Shown here: piece after piece, positions 14,090 through 15,347 of the stretch
Position numbering within the stretch: position 1 is the first letter of the stretch
Layout of the letters: each line of letters starts with the position of its first letter
Assembly (NCBI GenBank): GCA_021107495.1
Contig: JAIOSR010000521.1
Span: 1-15,347, forward strand
DNA length: 15,347 nt
Direction: 5' to 3'
Source of the DNA: Desulfobacterales bacterium
Lineage (GTDB): Bacteria; Desulfobacterota; DSM-4660; Desulfatiglandales; Desulfatiglandaceae
The notes under the pieces: generated by a model
Databases searched by the model: none
What the model saw: the letters and a program-made list of their open reading frames with translations, nothing else
Told to the model about the DNA's origin: nothing
Translations under genes and position numbers: made by a program

Positions 14090-15347
14090 CTATTTGGAAT
14101 GTTTCTCATCCTTTTTGAGCCCTTTGACCAGATATCCATCTAAATCTTTTTCGGTTTCCGGGTGTTTGGTCTTGACGGTTTTGGGGTCTACCTCAACCAG
14201 GCCGTAAACGTGCTCGTAGACTGATTTGCTTATGAGAGTCTCCCCCGGACCGGCACCGTCACAATACCGTGCCGCGCGGTTGACCGTATCCCCGATAACG
14301 GTAAATTCGATACGTTCAGCGGAACCGATAAAGCCATGTATTACTCCGCCCGTGTGAATGCCGATACCAACCTCGTAGGCAGGCAGGCGCCGGACTTTTC
14401 TTCCCTCTCCGATCATGTGCATGGCGTGCTGCATCTCGATGGCCGCCTGCACGGCCTTTTCCCATTGCTGGGGGTCTGATTGGGGACTGCCGAACACGGC
14501 CAAGACGGAATCACCCACAAATTTATCCACCACGCCGTCATACTCGGAAATGATCGGCACGAATGCATCGAACATCTCGTTAAGCATCCGTACCACGTCG
14601 TCCGGTTCCATTTTTGAGCTGAGTACCGTGAAGTGCCGCACGTCCGAAATAAGTATGGTAACAGGTTCGGACCGTTCCCCCCCCCGCTGGAGGCGGGCGG
14701 CTTTTTCAACCATTTGTTCGGCCACCTTGGGCGAGAATTGCCTCAGCAGATTGGACCGGAGCACTTCTTCGCGCTTAAGGTCTTTCCGCAGCACATTATC
14801 CCTGATGAACATGGCCACCTGGTTGGCTATTGCCTTCAGCATCTCGAGGTCGACCGGAGCAAATGCATCCCGTGCGTAATAATTATCCACGTACATAACG
14901 CCAAACACGTCTCCTCCTAAAAGCAACGGGACATAGATGGCAGACTGGACATCATAGTAGATTGCACTGTGAGGTGTATCGTCCCCGGAGGTATCGGCAG
15001 GCGCGGCAGCAGTCCAGATAAAGGCCTCCCGCTTGGTAAAGGCACGCTTTACCCAGGTCATGCTCACGGAGTGATCGCCCTGGGGCCAGTGGGCCTTGAG
15101 AAGCAGCTCGTTCTGTTCGTCCGGCAGCAGAACTGCGCCCCGTTGAGCATTGGGAATAGCCAACTGCAATTGCTTAATCAGGATTTGAGCCAAACTCTCG
15201 AGCGTGGTACCGGTTTCCATTTCCTTGCTGAAATCGTTAAGGGCCTTTAACTGGCGCCAACCCTGGGTGGGCATGGTATCCTTGGCGTCTTCAGGCTCCG
15301 GTTCCTGGTCTTGCTCGGTTACAATGATGCCTTCGGGTTCCGGTTCC
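14090..15347 (-). CDS. GAF domain class III adenylate cyclase; N-terminus beyond right edge
   Basis: The reverse-strand frame stays open to the window edge, 24 codons beyond the first Met (ATG at 15274), so that Met is probably internal. The added residues are rich in Glu-Pro pairs (EPEPEG, QEPEPED), typical of a linker after an upstream domain; an FHA domain is a guess from family architecture. Numbering from that Met, a GAF domain spans about 26-160 and a helical linker 160-200. The cyclase domain (205-355) keeps the metal-binding Asp211 and Asp255, Lys251 and Thr325 at the adenine-specifying positions, and Asn332 and Arg336 for catalysis. I infer active cAMP synthesis controlled by the GAF or N-terminal domain. 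A run of nine Gs on the coding strand (14677-14685 on the plus strand) encodes part of RGGE (197-200), just before the cyclase domain. The ABC genes follow on the same strand. Confidence 0.9.
   Translation of the reverse strand, partial: EPEPEGIIVTEQDQEPEPEDAKDTMPTQGWRQLKALNDFSKEMETGTTLESLAQILIKQLQLAIPNAQRGAVLLPDEQNELLLKAHWPQGDHSVSMTWVKRAFTKREAFIWTAAAPADTSGDDTPHSAIYYDVQSAIYVPLLLGGDVFGVMYVDNYYARDAFAPVDLEMLKAIANQVAMFIRDNVLRKDLKREEVLRSNLLRQFSPKVAEQMVEKAARLQRGGERSEPVTILISDVRHFTVLSSKMEPDDVVRMLNEMFDAFVPIISEYDGVVDKFVGDSVLAVFGSPQSDPQQWEKAVQAAIEMQHAMHMIGEGRKVRRLPAYEVGIGIHTGGVIHGFIGSAERIEFTVIGDTVNRAARYCDGAGPGETLISKSVYEHVYGLVEVDPKTVKTKHPETEKDLDGYLVKGLKKDEKHSK

Noticed and set aside
14415..14879. 154-codon plus-strand ORF antisense to the cyclase
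   Set aside because: The minus strand carries all class III cyclase catalytic residues; the plus-strand product is Ser/Thr/Arg-rich with no motif.

Overview
The window looks like chromosomal DNA from a Gram-negative, moderate-GC bacterium. My best guess is a Desulfobacterota (delta-proteobacterial) lineage. That rests on inference: the style of the PAS/HisKA_3 kinase, the FHA/GAF-cyclase-like protein, the separate ADP-forming acyl-CoA synthetase alpha subunit, the four-helix-bundle (S23/IVP-type) gene remnant, and intergenic clusters of degenerate 7-bp repeats. No rRNA, tRNA, CRISPR array, integrase or transposase is visible.

Layout, left to right. (1) 1-1331, minus strand: N-terminal 443 residues of a three-PAS sensor histidine kinase, cut by the left edge just after its phospho-acceptor H-box. 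A near-consensus sigma70 promoter lies in front of it. (2) 1639-8088, plus strand: a glycogen cluster, glgC - glgP - glgB. GlgC makes ADP-glucose, GlgB puts in alpha-1,6 branches and GlgP phosphorolyses the glucan back to glucose-1-phosphate. The glycogen synthase (glgA) is not in the window. A 373-bp spacer between glgC and glgP holds a nested inverted-repeat, MITE-like structure. (3) 8089-8508: gene-poor DNA with a decayed four-helix-bundle gene between inverted short repeats, then a clean 10-bp hairpin just before the next gene. (4) 8509-9981, plus strand: the CoA-binding/phospho-His (alpha) subunit of an ADP-forming acyl-CoA synthetase, without its ATP-grasp partner. (5) 9982-10119: a perfect 14-bp hairpin and heptad repeats between convergent genes. 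(6) 10120-15347, minus strand, probably one transcription unit: a GAF-class III adenylate cyclase (N-terminus beyond the right edge), then two half-size ABC exporters.

How the genes fit together. glgCPB covers storage-glucan synthesis precursor, branching and mobilisation. The acyl-CoA synthetase alpha subunit suggests acetate/acyl-CoA energy metabolism next door, but nothing here links it functionally to glycogen. The two ABC proteins look like one heterodimeric exporter: one subunit has Asp in place of the catalytic Glu, and the other has an altered signature motif (LSAGE), so one composite ATP site should be degenerate and one competent. The upstream cyclase keeps all six catalytic and substrate residues expected for cAMP synthesis and carries a G9 tract in the linker before its catalytic domain.

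Most unusual are the intergenic spacers. Short 7-bp units (GGTTCAN or GCTGANN) recur in tandem, and at two sites they form opposed arrays bracketing a spacer. I see no clearly new protein system; the repeats, the gene remnant and the cyclase-exporter linkage are the parts most worth following up.
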